Positions 42,724 to 50,887 of a stretch of DNA of 64,000 nt are shown here, piece after piece. The first letter of the stretch is position 1, and every line of letters begins with the position of its first letter. The position numbers and the translations under genes are program-made. The stretch is from the NCBI RefSeq assembly GCF_001458315.1, contig NZ_CYRX01000025.1, positions 62,001-126,000 on the forward strand. Direction: 5' to 3'. The notes under the pieces were generated by a model that was given only the letters and a program-made list of their open reading frames with translations, ran no database searches and had not been told where the DNA came from. This DNA comes from Thalassobacter stenotrophicus. GTDB lineage: Bacteria > Pseudomonadota > Alphaproteobacteria > Rhodobacterales > Rhodobacteraceae.

Positions 42724-42752
42724 TTGATCAATCCACAATATGTGGATTAATG
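42724..42752 (+). promoter_or_regulatory. Candidate promoter of the plus-strand early operon
   Basis: TTGATC (42724-42729), a 17-bp spacer and TTAATG (42747-42752) fit a sigma-70 promoter weakly. The spacer contains operator O4 exactly, so repressor binding would block it, like lambda pL/OL. The first gene of the operon starts at 42778. Confidence 0.5.
42732..42746. promoter_or_regulatory. Operator O4 (left pair)
   Basis: TCCACAATATGTGGA, a perfect 15-bp palindrome around the central base and the best match to the consensus. It falls in the spacer of the candidate early promoter. Confidence 0.78.
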
Positions 42753-42777
42753 TTCCTCCAGAACAAGGGGTGAACAC

Positions 42778-42939
42778 ATGTTTCTGAAACAGTCCAAAAT
42801 TACAAAGTACGCGATCAAAGTCCCCCACATCGATTGGCGCGAAATGCGCCTGATCATCGAGGACTGTATCGGCGCAATTTCGATTTTCGGGACCGGCTAC
42901 TTCATTCTCCTGATCGGTCACGGCCTCGGCCTCAACTAA
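42778..42939 (+). CDS. Small membrane protein, first gene of the plus-strand early operon
   Basis: A 53-residue protein after AAGGGG: amphipathic N-terminus (MFLKQSKITKYAIKVPHID) and one membrane segment near the C-terminus (AISIFGTGYFILLIGHGL). Its position as first early gene suggests host modification or superinfection exclusion; not tested. Confidence 0.62.
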   Translation: MFLKQSKITKYAIKVPHIDWREMRLIIEDCIGAISIFGTGYFILLIGHGLGLN

Positions 42940-42997
42940 TCCGAGCTTTGGGCGCTCCGGCGCTTAAAACCCACTTCAGAGAGAACAAAGAGATAAC

Positions 42998-43129
42998 ATG
43001 AGCCAAGGTTTTATAGAAATTTGCGCATTCGCCTCTGCTCGCATCGCGATGATGACTGAGTGGAAGCAGCACCAACGGCATGTAGCCTCTTTCGTCCGCA
43101 CCGCGCCACATATTTGCGCGCAGAATTAG
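42998..43129 (+). CDS. Small hypothetical protein
   Basis: A 43-residue protein MSQGFIEICAFASARIAMMT..., with a weak ribosome site. Its stop is a few bases before the next gene. Function unknown. Confidence 0.45.
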   Translation: MSQGFIEICAFASARIAMMTEWKQHQRHVASFVRTAPHICAQN

Positions 43130-43136
43130 GCAAGTG

Positions 43137-43514
43137 ATGCGGCAGCCCACCACCCTTGCGCGCCTTTACGCGTGGCATCGCGCCGCGCTGGCCGGAAAGG
43201 CCGTCCCAATTCATGAGGGAGAGCCTGAATGCGGATGGTTTAAAACCCGGATGGTTAAGGGAGGGCCTTTTGTCCCGGCCTCGATCAGCGTCAAGCGCGA
43301 AGTTGACGAGAACGGTGAGCTGGCCGGCGACGAGCGGATCGTCTGCGAGGTGAATGGCGAGCGCTGCGATCCGGCCAAGGCGTGGCTTTCGATCTGCAAG
43401 AACCCAATCAGCAGGGTTGAATACCTCGATCTCCAAGACCTCCAGCGTCGGCATCCCGAGATGGCGGCGACCCACGCACCGATCCGGCTGCGCGCCGGGC
43501 AAATCAGACCATGA
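43137..43514 (+). CDS. Phage early protein of unknown function
   Basis: A 125-residue protein from ATG 43137 (GTG 43134 possible). It has beta-rich central part (FVPASISVKREVDENGELAGDE) and a basic C-terminus. ATGA overlap with the next gene. No family recognised. Confidence 0.66.
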   Translation: MRQPTTLARLYAWHRAALAGKAVPIHEGEPECGWFKTRMVKGGPFVPASISVKREVDENGELAGDERIVCEVNGERCDPAKAWLSICKNPISRVEYLDLQDLQRRHPEMAATHAPIRLRAGQIRP

Positions 43515-43732
43515 AAGGAACCAAAATGTTCGTCTCTGTGAAATTCAGCCCGCGGCACCACCGCACCTATACCTACACCTTTGACGGCGACCAGCCGCTG
43601 CGCCCCGGCGATATGGTCAAGGTCGAGACCAATGACGGCACTAAGGCCGTCACAGTAGCGGCCGTTGATGTGAAGAAGCCGCCTTTCGCTTGCAAGCCCA
43701 TCGTTTCCGTTATGGCTGAAGGGGAGCTGTGA
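43511..43732 (+). CDS. Small phage protein
   Basis: A 73-residue beta-rich protein (MFVSVKFSPRHHRTYTYTF, LRPGDMVKVETNDGTKAVTV) resembling the small beta-barrel of PriA-type N-termini. Common ahead of RecT operons in alphaproteobacterial phages. Function unknown. Confidence 0.68.
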   Translation: MKGTKMFVSVKFSPRHHRTYTYTFDGDQPLRPGDMVKVETNDGTKAVTVAAVDVKKPPFACKPIVSVMAEGEL

Positions 43733-44478
43733 TTGTGTTTGACAACGAAACCGCTGGCATCGGCCACAACAAGGGCCCTGTTTTCAACGCCGAGATTGTG
43801 GAGGCTTTTGCAAAGGAGGCGGCAGAGATTGCTGACGCGGCCAGCGTATGGGGGGAAAAAAACATTTCGACCCCGGCTGAAGCAGGCAAGCTGAAAGACT
43901 TTCTCGATACCGCCCGCAGTAGCCTCAAAGAAATTGAGGCGCGTCGCCAAGAGGAGAAAAAGCCGTTTCTTGATGCTGGGCGTGAGATCGACGCAGCTTT
44001 CAAGAAGATAACAGGCGTGATTGAAGCGGCCGGCAAGATCGCAAAGGCGCCGCTTCAAGAGTATCTCGACGAGCAGGATCGTATCGCCGAGGAGCAGCGC
44101 CGGGCCGAGCAGCAGGCGGCACGTAAGGCTGCCGAGGAAGCGGAAAACGAGCGTCGGATCGCAGAGCGTAACCGCAACGCGGCGGCTATCGCTGAGGCAG
44201 AGGAAAAAGCCGCTGCCGCAGTGGAGGCAGCTAAGGCTTCGGAGGCTGAACGCAAAACGCGCATCTCCTCGGCCACCGGAACAGGTAACAATCGCACAAG
44301 CCTGCGGACGGTACTTGTTGGGCGCCTAAGCAACATCAATCAAGCGATGCTTCACTACCGGGAGCGCCAAGAACTGCACGATTTAATCGTGCGCATGGCC
44401 AATGCCGATATTCGCGCGGCCAAAGGCCAACCAATTAAAATTCCCGGCATTGAAATCTTTGAGGAGAAAAAGCTGTGA
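43729..44478 (+). CDS. Coiled-coil protein preceding RecT
   Basis: A 249-residue protein from GTG 43729. The N-terminus bears GIGHNKGP, a motif frequent in phage recombination-operon proteins. A long coiled coil (about residues 100-175, rich in Glu/Arg/Ala: EEQRRAEQQAARKAAEEAEN) follows, and a basic globular C-terminus. It overlaps recT by 4 bases; it may be the RecT partner in place of an exonuclease. Function inferred only from position. Confidence 0.7.
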   Translation: MIVFDNETAGIGHNKGPVFNAEIVEAFAKEAAEIADAASVWGEKNISTPAEAGKLKDFLDTARSSLKEIEARRQEEKKPFLDAGREIDAAFKKITGVIEAAGKIAKAPLQEYLDEQDRIAEEQRRAEQQAARKAAEEAENERRIAERNRNAAAIAEAEEKAAAAVEAAKASEAERKTRISSATGTGNNRTSLRTVLVGRLSNINQAMLHYRERQELHDLIVRMANADIRAAKGQPIKIPGIEIFEEKKL

Positions 44479-45638
44479 GCACGGCGATTGAAAAGGTGAA
44501 AACCAAGCCATTGACCCAAGTGACAAACGTCAAAGAGCTGCTTTGGAACGATGCGGCGAAAGCCCAGCTCCAACAGGTCGCGGCGGCGCACATGAAGCCC
44601 GAGCGCATGATGCGGCTTATGGCAAACGCTATGCGGACAACGCCAAAGCTTGCAGAGTGCGATCCTATGAGCCTCTTGGGCGGTTTAATGACCTGCGCGG
44701 GGTTAGGGCTGGAGCCCAATACGATCATGGGGCACGCCTACCTGATCCCGTTCAAAAACAACCGCAAAAAGATTACCGAGGTCCAGCTGGTGGTCGGCTA
44801 CAAGGGACTGATCGACCTTGCCCGGCGCTCCGGGCATATCTCGTCCATCTCGGCCAATATCCATTACTCAGACGACGAGGTTTGGGAGTACGAGGAAGGC
44901 ACGGAGGCGCGCCTACGCCACGTCCCGGGGGCGCAGGAGGGCGACAAGCTGCACGCCTATGCCATCGCTAAATTCCGGGACGGCGGGCACGCTTATGTCG
45001 TTTTGCCATGGGCCAAGGTCACAAAGATCAGAAATGGATCCCAAGGCTGGCAGACGGCGGTCAAGTACGGGACGACGGAACGTAACCCTTGGAGCACCCA
45101 TGAAGACGAAATGGCCAAGAAAACGGCCATTCGCGCGCTTTCAAAGTATTTGCCCCTCTCGGTGGAATTCCGCGACGCAGTAACCGTAGACGGTGGGCAA
45201 GCAGACTTTGCGTCCTTTGCGATGAACCCTAGCGAGGCGCTTGATGCGGTCCCGGGTGATCAGGACGGAGAGATGATTGAGGCCGAGGCCGTCCAAACCG
45301 CCGAAGACGAGAGCGGCTCCCAATCGGACCACGAGCAAACCGAACAGACGCCCAATGAGGATGCAAAGCCCGCCAAAACACGCGCCGCTGAGGCCAAGCC
45401 TGCAAAGTCGGAAGCAATACCCCAGAAGAAGGAAGAGGGCGCCCCTGACCCAGCTGACGAGGCCGCAGCGGGCCTTGTCGCTCGGATCGTCGGTGACCTG
45501 GTCGATTGCGAAGATGCTGATGCGGTCGATGCGGTGATGGCCCTTTGGGAAGACCAAATCGCGACGCTTTCCAACGCCGCAAAAGCGCAGGTTAACAAGG
45601 CGGCCAACAGCGCAACCAACGGGGGGGTAAATTCATGA
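44475..45638 (+). CDS. recT: RecT single-strand annealing protein
   Basis: A 387-residue RecT-family recombinase. Conserved blocks: ERMMRLMANAMRTTPKLAECDPMSLLGGLM, QLVVGYKGLIDLARRSG and KTAIRALSKYLPL. The C-terminal third is acidic, Ala/Lys-rich and disordered. It anneals single strands in phage recombination. No exonuclease (RecE or lambda Exo) gene is recognisable nearby. Confidence 0.93.
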   Translation: MSTAIEKVKTKPLTQVTNVKELLWNDAAKAQLQQVAAAHMKPERMMRLMANAMRTTPKLAECDPMSLLGGLMTCAGLGLEPNTIMGHAYLIPFKNNRKKITEVQLVVGYKGLIDLARRSGHISSISANIHYSDDEVWEYEEGTEARLRHVPGAQEGDKLHAYAIAKFRDGGHAYVVLPWAKVTKIRNGSQGWQTAVKYGTTERNPWSTHEDEMAKKTAIRALSKYLPLSVEFRDAVTVDGGQADFASFAMNPSEALDAVPGDQDGEMIEAEAVQTAEDESGSQSDHEQTEQTPNEDAKPAKTRAAEAKPAKSEAIPQKKEEGAPDPADEAAAGLVARIVGDLVDCEDADAVDAVMALWEDQIATLSNAAKAQVNKAANSATNGGVNS

Positions 45639-46015
45639 CCATGGATGCATACCGCAGATCCGAATTGTCTCAAGAAACCTTTGATGACCCGGTGGAGGCC
45701 TACAGCAAATACGCAGGCGGCGAGCTAGGAGAGGGGCTTCGCCGCTGGATCCCGGCACACATGCGGGCGGGCCTCGCGCGCTACATCCTACTTGGGATTT
45801 TGCCCGGCTCTTTTCTCCGCTCGGTGCTTCAAACCGATTTGATCCAAGCGACAGCCAAAGCCGACGAGGTCAACCGAGAGCAGCTCTACAAGTACGTGTT
45901 GTTTTTGGTGAACTACGCTCCTGCCGGATGCTGCGGCTCTTTGGAAGCGATCCAGCAATGGTCGGTGCGTGGCGGTCTCGTCAATCAGCCAGCGCGGGGA
46001 GGGGCACCATGCTGA
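45635..46015 (+). CDS. Phage protein of unknown function
   Basis: A 126-residue helical protein ([40 protein letters not shown]). It overlaps recT by 4 bases and the next gene by 7. In related phages proteins of this kind lie in the recombination operon. No family recognised. Confidence 0.66.
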   Translation: MTMDAYRRSELSQETFDDPVEAYSKYAGGELGEGLRRWIPAHMRAGLARYILLGILPGSFLRSVLQTDLIQATAKADEVNREQLYKYVLFLVNYAPAGCCGSLEAIQQWSVRGGLVNQPARGGAPC

Positions 46016-46242
46016 CACCCCGCCAGCACGAGGCCCTTGTGTTTCTCGCCGCTTACACCAAGCGCACTGGGTATTCGCCCTCCTTTGGTGAGATCGCCGA
46101 AGCGCTCGAGCTCGCTTCAAAGTCTAACGTCCATCGGTTGATTAAGGCTTTGGAAGAGCGCGGCTATATTCGCCGACTTCCGAACCGCAGCCGGGCAATC
46201 GAAATCTTGAAAAAGCCGCAAGGCCAAAAGGAGCAGTCATAA
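46009..46242 (+). CDS. LexA-like winged-helix DNA-binding protein
   Basis: A 77-residue protein from ATG 46009 that consists only of the LexA N-terminal domain: [55 protein letters not shown] (in part). It lacks the self-cleaving domain. It may bind SOS-like boxes or regulate the recombination operon. Confidence 0.82.
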   Translation: MLTPRQHEALVFLAAYTKRTGYSPSFGEIAEALELASKSNVHRLIKALEERGYIRRLPNRSRAIEILKKPQGQKEQS

Positions 46243-46715
46243 TGGCGGGCAGCGTCAACAAGGTCATAATTATCGGCAATCTCGGTCGCGATCCCGAGGT
46301 CCGCTCCTTCGATAATGGCGGCCAGATTTGCAACCTGCGCATCGCGACCTCCCAGACTTGGAAAGACAAGAACACAGGTGAGCGCAAAGAGCGCACCGAA
46401 TGGCACTCCGTGACGATCCACAACGATGCGCTCATCCGGTTGGCAGAGCAGTATTTGAGCAAAGGCTCAAAGGTCTACATCGAGGGGCAGCTTGAAACCC
46501 GCAAATGGCAAGATCAAAGCGGGCAGGACCGGTACACGACGGAGATTGCGCTCCGGCCCTACCGCGGTGAACTGACAATACTTGACGGCCGCCGGGATGG
46601 CGTCGGTGGGTGCGGCGGCCAGGGTGGTGGCTATTCAGCCGGTGCCAGCGGCGGTGGCCGGCCGGGTGGAGACCTGGACGATGAGATCCCCTTTGCCCCG
46701 GAGTGCCGCATATGA
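46242..46715 (+). CDS. ssb: Single-stranded DNA-binding protein
   Basis: A 157-residue OB-fold protein: [37 protein letters not shown] and [13 protein letters not shown] Gly-rich linker leads to DDEIPF, the interaction tip, but here six residues (APECRI) follow it, so the tip is not terminal as in most SSBs. It overlaps the LexA-like stop by one base. Confidence 0.94.
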   Translation: MAGSVNKVIIIGNLGRDPEVRSFDNGGQICNLRIATSQTWKDKNTGERKERTEWHSVTIHNDALIRLAEQYLSKGSKVYIEGQLETRKWQDQSGQDRYTTEIALRPYRGELTILDGRRDGVGGCGGQGGGYSAGASGGGRPGGDLDDEIPFAPECRI

Positions 46716-46756
46716 CCGAGCGCTTGGATCTTTGCTTTGAAAAAGGAGCGGCGTGA
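46712..46756 (+). other. Fourteen-codon coupling frame
   Basis: ATG 46712 overlaps the ssb stop and the frame ([14 protein letters not shown]) ends at the next gene's start region. It carries AAAGGAG for the following gene. It may only couple translation. Confidence 0.35.
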
Positions 46757-47274
46757 TGGGCTCCCCCTTTTTCATCCGGCGCGACGGAAACGTTTTGGTG
46801 CCGACCTCGAAGGCAGGCCAGCTTGCGATAGAAAAGCTGAAGTTTGGCAAGCTCTACAAGATCGATCCCAAGCAGCCGCGCAACATTGATCAAAACCGCA
46901 TGTTTTGGGCGTTTATGACCTACGTCGCAGAGGCCTTGAACGACGGGCCAGCTAGCGTTGAATGGACGGCTGATAATATCAAGGAGGATCTTCTTGTCGC
47001 CACAGGGCGCGCGCGCATCCGCTCGATGACGCGCACAGAGCGCCTGCGCCATGACGTGCCGGAGGATGCCATCGCAATTATTGCGCGCCCGGTGTCGATC
47101 AGTTTTGCATCCATGAGCGGCGATGAGTTTTCCGCATTCATAGACGACGCGATGGCCTACGTCCGCGATCACCTCGTCCCTTGGATCGAGGGCAGCGATC
47201 ACTGGCCAGAGATCGAGAAAATCCTCGTGGCGAGCTTCATGCTCAAAGGCGATCAAAATGGGAGTGCCCAATGA
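46756..47274 (+). CDS. NinB/DUF1367-like recombination protein
   Basis: A 172-residue protein from ATG 46756. LKFGKLYKIDPKQPRNIDQNRMFWAFM resembles the start of DUF1367 and NinB proteins, which bind ssDNA and act with SSB in phage recombination. Coupled to its neighbours by overlap. Medium certainty. Confidence 0.72.
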   Translation: MGSPFFIRRDGNVLVPTSKAGQLAIEKLKFGKLYKIDPKQPRNIDQNRMFWAFMTYVAEALNDGPASVEWTADNIKEDLLVATGRARIRSMTRTERLRHDVPEDAIAIIARPVSISFASMSGDEFSAFIDDAMAYVRDHLVPWIEGSDHWPEIEKILVASFMLKGDQNGSAQ

Positions 47275-47525
47275 GCATTTCCTCATCCCTTCCGACCCCA
47301 TTTGAGGGCACAGCCCCGATGCAGCGGCTTTGGAACCCGCAGACTGGCTGCTACTTGCACCTCTCGGGGCACGGCGAGACCAAGGACGAAACCTACTCTT
47401 GGCTGGGATACAAATATCAGGCGAACAACCTGCGCATCCAGACACTCAAAAGAGGCGACCCGTGGCCCTACACGCTCCAATCCCGCGAGGATTATGTGCC
47501 GGTCAAAGAGTGGGGCGGGGCGTGA
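47271..47525 (+). CDS. Small phage protein
   Basis: An 84-residue protein from ATG 47271 (ATGA overlap). GYLHLSGHGETKDETYSWLGYKYQ-like stretch and an end in KEWGGA. Function unknown. Confidence 0.65.
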   Translation: MSISSSLPTPFEGTAPMQRLWNPQTGCYLHLSGHGETKDETYSWLGYKYQANNLRIQTLKRGDPWPYTLQSREDYVPVKEWGGA

Positions 47526-47683
47526 CGGAAAGCTTCAAAGCGCGCATTACGGTCTCGCCCGCGATCCGCAAGGCCTCGGCCGCGCGTCGTTGCATCGGCC
47601 CCTTGGTGCAAAGACATTCTTTCCACGGAGTATCGTTTGCAGAGCCTTGGCGATTGCATGCCTCAATACAGAAGAAGGGCTGA
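47522..47683 (+). CDS. Small phage protein
   Basis: A 53-residue basic protein from GTG 47522, overlapping the previous stop (GTGA). SFKARITVSPAIRKASAARR. Called because of the tight coupling. Function unknown. Confidence 0.5.
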   Translation: MTESFKARITVSPAIRKASAARRCIGPLVQRHSFHGVSFAEPWRLHASIQKKG

Positions 47684-47685
47684 CG

Positions 47686-47874
47686 ATGCCACGTAAGCCT
47701 GCAACAATTACCCAAGCTGACGTCGCGCGCACCCTTCGCGCGTTTGATCAGGTCGGCATTCCCGTCGAAGTGACCCTTGAGCCAGACGGGCGCGTTCGCT
47801 TCACGCCAGTTGTCGACGGTGGGGCGCCGCCTTCGTCGAGAGCGCTTGACTACGAGGCGAGGATTGAGCTGTGA
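47686..47874 (+). CDS. Small protein directly before the integrase, excisionase candidate by position
   Basis: A 62-residue protein MPRKPATITQADVARTL... with a helix-turn-helix-like N-terminus (TQADVARTLRAFDQVG) and a beta strand pair (VEVTLEPDGRVRFTPV). It overlaps the integrase start. Xis role is inferred from position and size only. Confidence 0.6.
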   Translation: MPRKPATITQADVARTLRAFDQVGIPVEVTLEPDGRVRFTPVVDGGAPPSSRALDYEARIEL

Positions 47875-48905
47875 CGGACGTCATGCCACGCAAATTGCCA
47901 CACCTTCACCGCGAAAAAACCCGGCACGGAACGATTACTTGGTACGTCCGGATCGGGCACGGTCCTCGGGTTCGCCTTCGGGCCGCGCCGAACAGTCCTG
48001 AGTTTATGGAGCAGTATCGGGCTGCAATTAGCGGTGATGCGCCTTCGCCTGCGTCGGTAAAGCCTTCGGACGATCCGCGCACGCTGACATGGCTGGTGGA
48101 TCAATGGCGCAAGTCCTCCGATTGGGGCAGCAAGGCCAACGCGACGCGGCGACAGCGTGAAAACCTGCTCCACCACGTGCTTGAGAAAAGCGGGCGGGTG
48201 CCGTTTCGGGCGGTGCGCAAGGAACATATTGTCGAGGGCCGCGAGCGGCGGCAGGCAACGCCCTTTGCTGCAAACAACTTCATCAAGACGATGCGGGCTC
48301 TCTTTCGCTGGGCGGTTGAGGCCAAGTTTTTAGATGAGGATCCCACGGAAGGCGTGACGTTTATCAAGACCAAGACCGATGGGTTTCTGGCTTGGACGGT
48401 AGACGATGTGGAGCGGTTCCGGGCGCGCTGGCCTTTAGGCACGCGGGAGCGGTTGGCCTTGGAGCTGCTTTTGAACACGGGCCTGCGCCGTGGTGATGCG
48501 GTACGGCTTGGTCGCCAGCATGTGCGCGAGGGGGTGGCCACGTTGCGGGCTGAGAAGACAGGGGTGGAATTGTTCATCCCGATCCTTCCTGCGCTTGCGG
48601 AGGCGTTGAAGCATGGCCCGACGGGGGATTTGACATTTATCTGCGGCGCGAACGGTCGGCCGATGGTCAAGGAGAGCTTTGGGACGTGGTTTAAGAACGC
48701 GTGTAAGGCGGCGAAGGTCGCGGGTTCTTCGCATGGTTTGCGCAAGCTCGCGGCGACGATGGTGGCGGATCGTGGCGGTTCAGAGCACGAGTTGCAGGCT
48801 CTTTTTGGTTGGCAGACGGGTGATCAGTCGGCGGTTTACACGCGCAATGCGAACAAGCGTAGATTGGCCATTAAGGCGGCGATGCGGCTTGCGAGCGGGG
48901 GTTAA
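47871..48905 (+). CDS. int: Tyrosine-recombinase phage integrase
   Basis: A 344-residue integrase. Catalytic residues: R206 (NTGLRRGD), K229, H288 and R291 (HGLRK), W314 in the His/Trp position (FGWQTG) and the nucleophile Y323 (AVYTRNA). Core-binding domain about residues 70-165. GTG start. Its end is 75 bp from the 3' end of tRNA-Tyr, the likely attachment site. Confidence 0.95.
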   Translation: MTDVMPRKLPHLHREKTRHGTITWYVRIGHGPRVRLRAAPNSPEFMEQYRAAISGDAPSPASVKPSDDPRTLTWLVDQWRKSSDWGSKANATRRQRENLLHHVLEKSGRVPFRAVRKEHIVEGRERRQATPFAANNFIKTMRALFRWAVEAKFLDEDPTEGVTFIKTKTDGFLAWTVDDVERFRARWPLGTRERLALELLLNTGLRRGDAVRLGRQHVREGVATLRAEKTGVELFIPILPALAEALKHGPTGDLTFICGANGRPMVKESFGTWFKNACKAAKVAGSSHGLRKLAATMVADRGGSEHELQALFGWQTGDQSAVYTRNANKRRLAIKAAMRLASGG

Positions 48906-48908
48906 AAT

Positions 48909-48934
48909 TCCCGCACCTTGTGCTAGGTGCGGGA
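48909..48934 (+). terminator. Hairpin terminator after the integrase
   Basis: TCCCGCACCT-TGTGCT-AGGTGCGGGA, perfect 10-bp stem with 6-base loop, then TTTAG; preceded by AAAA, so it could work from both sides. Confidence 0.8.
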
Positions 48935-48979
48935 TTTAGCCGGAAAAATCTAAAGAAATCAAAGGGAGAGGGGGTAGGA

Positions 48980-49063
48980 TGGTGGGCGACCCTGGAATCG
49001 AACCAAGCGTGGGTCTCCCCGGCGGAGTTACAGTCCGCTGCCGCACCTTGCAGCCCGTCGCCC
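48980..49063 (-). tRNA. tRNA-Tyr (anticodon GTA)
   Basis: Folds as a class II tRNA with CCA encoded: 7-bp acceptor stem (GGGCGAC / GTCGCCC), D stem with one G-U, anticodon stem GCGGA / TCCGC around CTGTAAC, an extended variable arm and T arm CTTGG-TTCGATT-CCAGG. GTA reads Tyr codons. The 3' end faces the integrase, so the element probably integrated here. Confidence 0.95.
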
Positions 49064-49200
49064 ATCCTGCGGGTCAGATACAAAGCGGGGCGGGGGGCGT
49101 CAATGGTGTTTCGGGTCTTTTCTTGGGGCGGGTCGATTTTTTCGTCACCTTGCCAAAAACGCCCGTCTGGCGCATGAGGGGGCAACAGAAGGATATCACG

Positions 49201-49986
49201 ATGAAAAAGCCCAAGTGGGTTGTTGAGAAAGAACGCAGCAAGCGTGCGGCGGCAGCGGAAACGGTTTGGCTGTTCGGCCTGCACGCGGTGCGTGATGCCC
49301 TGCAAAACCCGGCGCGCGACCGTCTGCGCCTAGTTGTGACCAAAAACGCGGCCGATAAACTGGCCGAAGCGATTGCAACCTCGGGCATGGAGCCTGAGAT
49401 TGCCGATCCGCGCAAATTCCCTGTGCCGCTTGATCCCGGCTCGGTGCACCAAGGTGCGGCCCTAGAGGTCAAGGCGCTGGATTGGGGCGCGTTACGTGAT
49501 GTGTGCCGCCCCGGTGCGGGGCAATCGCCGCGCGTGGTGTTGTTGGACCGTGTGTCTGATCCACATAACGTGGGCGCGATCCTACGCTCGGCTGAGGTGT
49601 TTGGCGCGCGTGCGGTTATCGCTCCCTCGCGCCATTCGGCCCCCGAAACAGGGGCTTTGGCAAAAACGGCCTCCGGCGCGTTGGAACGCCAGCCCTATTT
49701 GCGGATCGGGAACTTGGGCGACGCGATGGAGGCCCTGAAGGACTTGGGATACACCATCATCGGCATGGACGGCGAAGCGCCCGAGACATTGGCCGCCCTT
49801 GCGCCGCAGATGTCTGACCGGCCCGTCGCGGTTGCGTTGGGCGCCGAGGGGCCCGGCTTGCGCGACCGGACCAAATCGCTTTGCGACTATCTGGTGCGGA
49901 TCGACCCGGCTGGTGGTTTTGGCTCGCTGAACGTTTCAAATGCGGCGGCAGTGTCCCTATATGCATTGGGCACACAAGGAAGCTAG
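49201..49986 (+). CDS. rlmB: 23S rRNA (guanosine-2'-O)-methyltransferase, TrmH family
   Basis: A 261-residue SpoU/TrmH methyltransferase, which in Escherichia coli methylates G2251 of 23S rRNA. The N-terminal L30e-like substrate domain has VWLFGLHAVRDAL; the knotted methyltransferase domain has LLDRVSDPHNVGAILRSAEVFGA, then LGAEGPGLRDRT and GSLNVSNAAAVSLY. ATG 49201 follows GAAGGA; the frame is open further up across the tRNA, which I exclude. Confidence 0.93.
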   Translation: MKKPKWVVEKERSKRAAAAETVWLFGLHAVRDALQNPARDRLRLVVTKNAADKLAEAIATSGMEPEIADPRKFPVPLDPGSVHQGAALEVKALDWGALRDVCRPGAGQSPRVVLLDRVSDPHNVGAILRSAEVFGARAVIAPSRHSAPETGALAKTASGALERQPYLRIGNLGDAMEALKDLGYTIIGMDGEAPETLAALAPQMSDRPVAVALGAEGPGLRDRTKSLCDYLVRIDPAGGFGSLNVSNAAAVSLYALGTQGS

Positions 49987-49987
49987 C

Positions 49988-50287
49988 ATGGCCCATCAGA
50001 TCAAACTCGCCACGTGTTGTTATTGTGGGCGGCGTACTGCGCTGCGCCCAACGGCACGTGACGGGCATGAACTGGCCTGCGGTGCCTGCGGCGCGCCCCT
50101 GCACAACATGAAGGCGATGCCGCTTGACCCTCAGGTGGGGGCTTCGCGCAAAAAGGCATCAGTGCCGAAGCCAACACCGGGCTTCAGCCCATCCGGCAAG
50201 AAACGCAAGAAGCCGAAGAAAAGCAAACCTCTGTGGCGCAAAGCCTTGGAGGAGGTTTGGGATGTGGTCGAGGACGTGTTTGACTGA
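49988..50287 (+). CDS. Small zinc-ribbon-like protein
   Basis: A 99-residue protein from ATG 49988: CCYCGRRTALRP ... CGACGAPL forms two CxxC pairs, then a very basic linker (KKRKKPKKSKP) and an acidic C-terminal helix. It lies two bases after rlmB. Probably nucleic-acid-binding; unknown. Confidence 0.75.
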   Translation: MAHQIKLATCCYCGRRTALRPTARDGHELACGACGAPLHNMKAMPLDPQVGASRKKASVPKPTPGFSPSGKKRKKPKKSKPLWRKALEEVWDVVEDVFD

Positions 50288-50420
50288 CACATAGGGGGGG
50301 CGATCACGGCTGCGTGAACCAAGCCTTTAAACCAAGTCCCGCGTGCCTATGTATTGGATATGAAGCGACGAGACTGGAACGTTCGTCACACCTTCACTGT
50401 CCCTCGTTCCACACCTATCC

Positions 50421-50450
50421 GCCCGATGCTTGCGCGTCGGGCTTTTTTTT
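50421..50450 (+). terminator. Rho-independent terminator
   Basis: GCCCGA...TCGGGC hairpin followed by eight T (50443-50450), ending the rlmB operon or a short transcript just upstream. 50288-50420 holds no gene that I see. Confidence 0.8.
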
Positions 50451-50464
50451 GGGACGGTCGCGCC

Positions 50465-50887
50465 ATGTTAGAGAACCCCTCAGACGCCGAGATCTATGAT
50501 CTGCTGGCCACACCGCTCCGCATCGCCCTTGTTGGGGCGTCTCTCAACCCTGCGCGGGCCAGCCATTCCGTGGGGAACATGCTGGCGGGGCGCGGTCACC
50601 ATGTCGTGGGCGTGAACCCCGGGCATGCGGGCACGCCCCTGTTTGGTCAGCTCATCGTCGCCCGCCTAGAGGACGTGCCCGGACCTGTCGACATGGTGGA
50701 TGTCTTTCGCCAAAGCGACGCGTTGCCTGCCATTGTTGAGACGGTGATCACCCAGATGCCATCGGTCAAAGTGATCTGGACCCAGCTTGATGTTGTGCAT
50801 GAAGAGGCCGCTGCCCGGGCGCGTGCTGCAGGGCTTATGGTCATCCAAGACCGCTGCCCCGTCATCGAATACCGCCGGTTGTTCTAA
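50465..50887 (+). CDS. CoA-binding protein, YccU-like
   Basis: A 140-residue protein from ATG 50465 (MLENPSDAEI). The Rossmann fold shows IALVGASLNPARASH and HVVGVNPGHAG; VDVFRQ and QDRCPVIEYRRL are hallmarks of the family. Binds CoA; physiological role unknown. Converges with the thiamine operon, overlapping its end by 4 bases. Confidence 0.88.
   Translation: MLENPSDAEIYDLLATPLRIALVGASLNPARASHSVGNMLAGRGHHVVGVNPGHAGTPLFGQLIVARLEDVPGPVDMVDVFRQSDALPAIVETVITQMPSVKVIWTQLDVVHEEAAARARAAGLMVIQDRCPVIEYRRLF

Noticed and set aside
46432-47445. A 337-codon minus-strand frame over ssb and the next gene
   Set aside because: Shadow of plus-strand ssb and the NinB-like gene; no family-like sequence.
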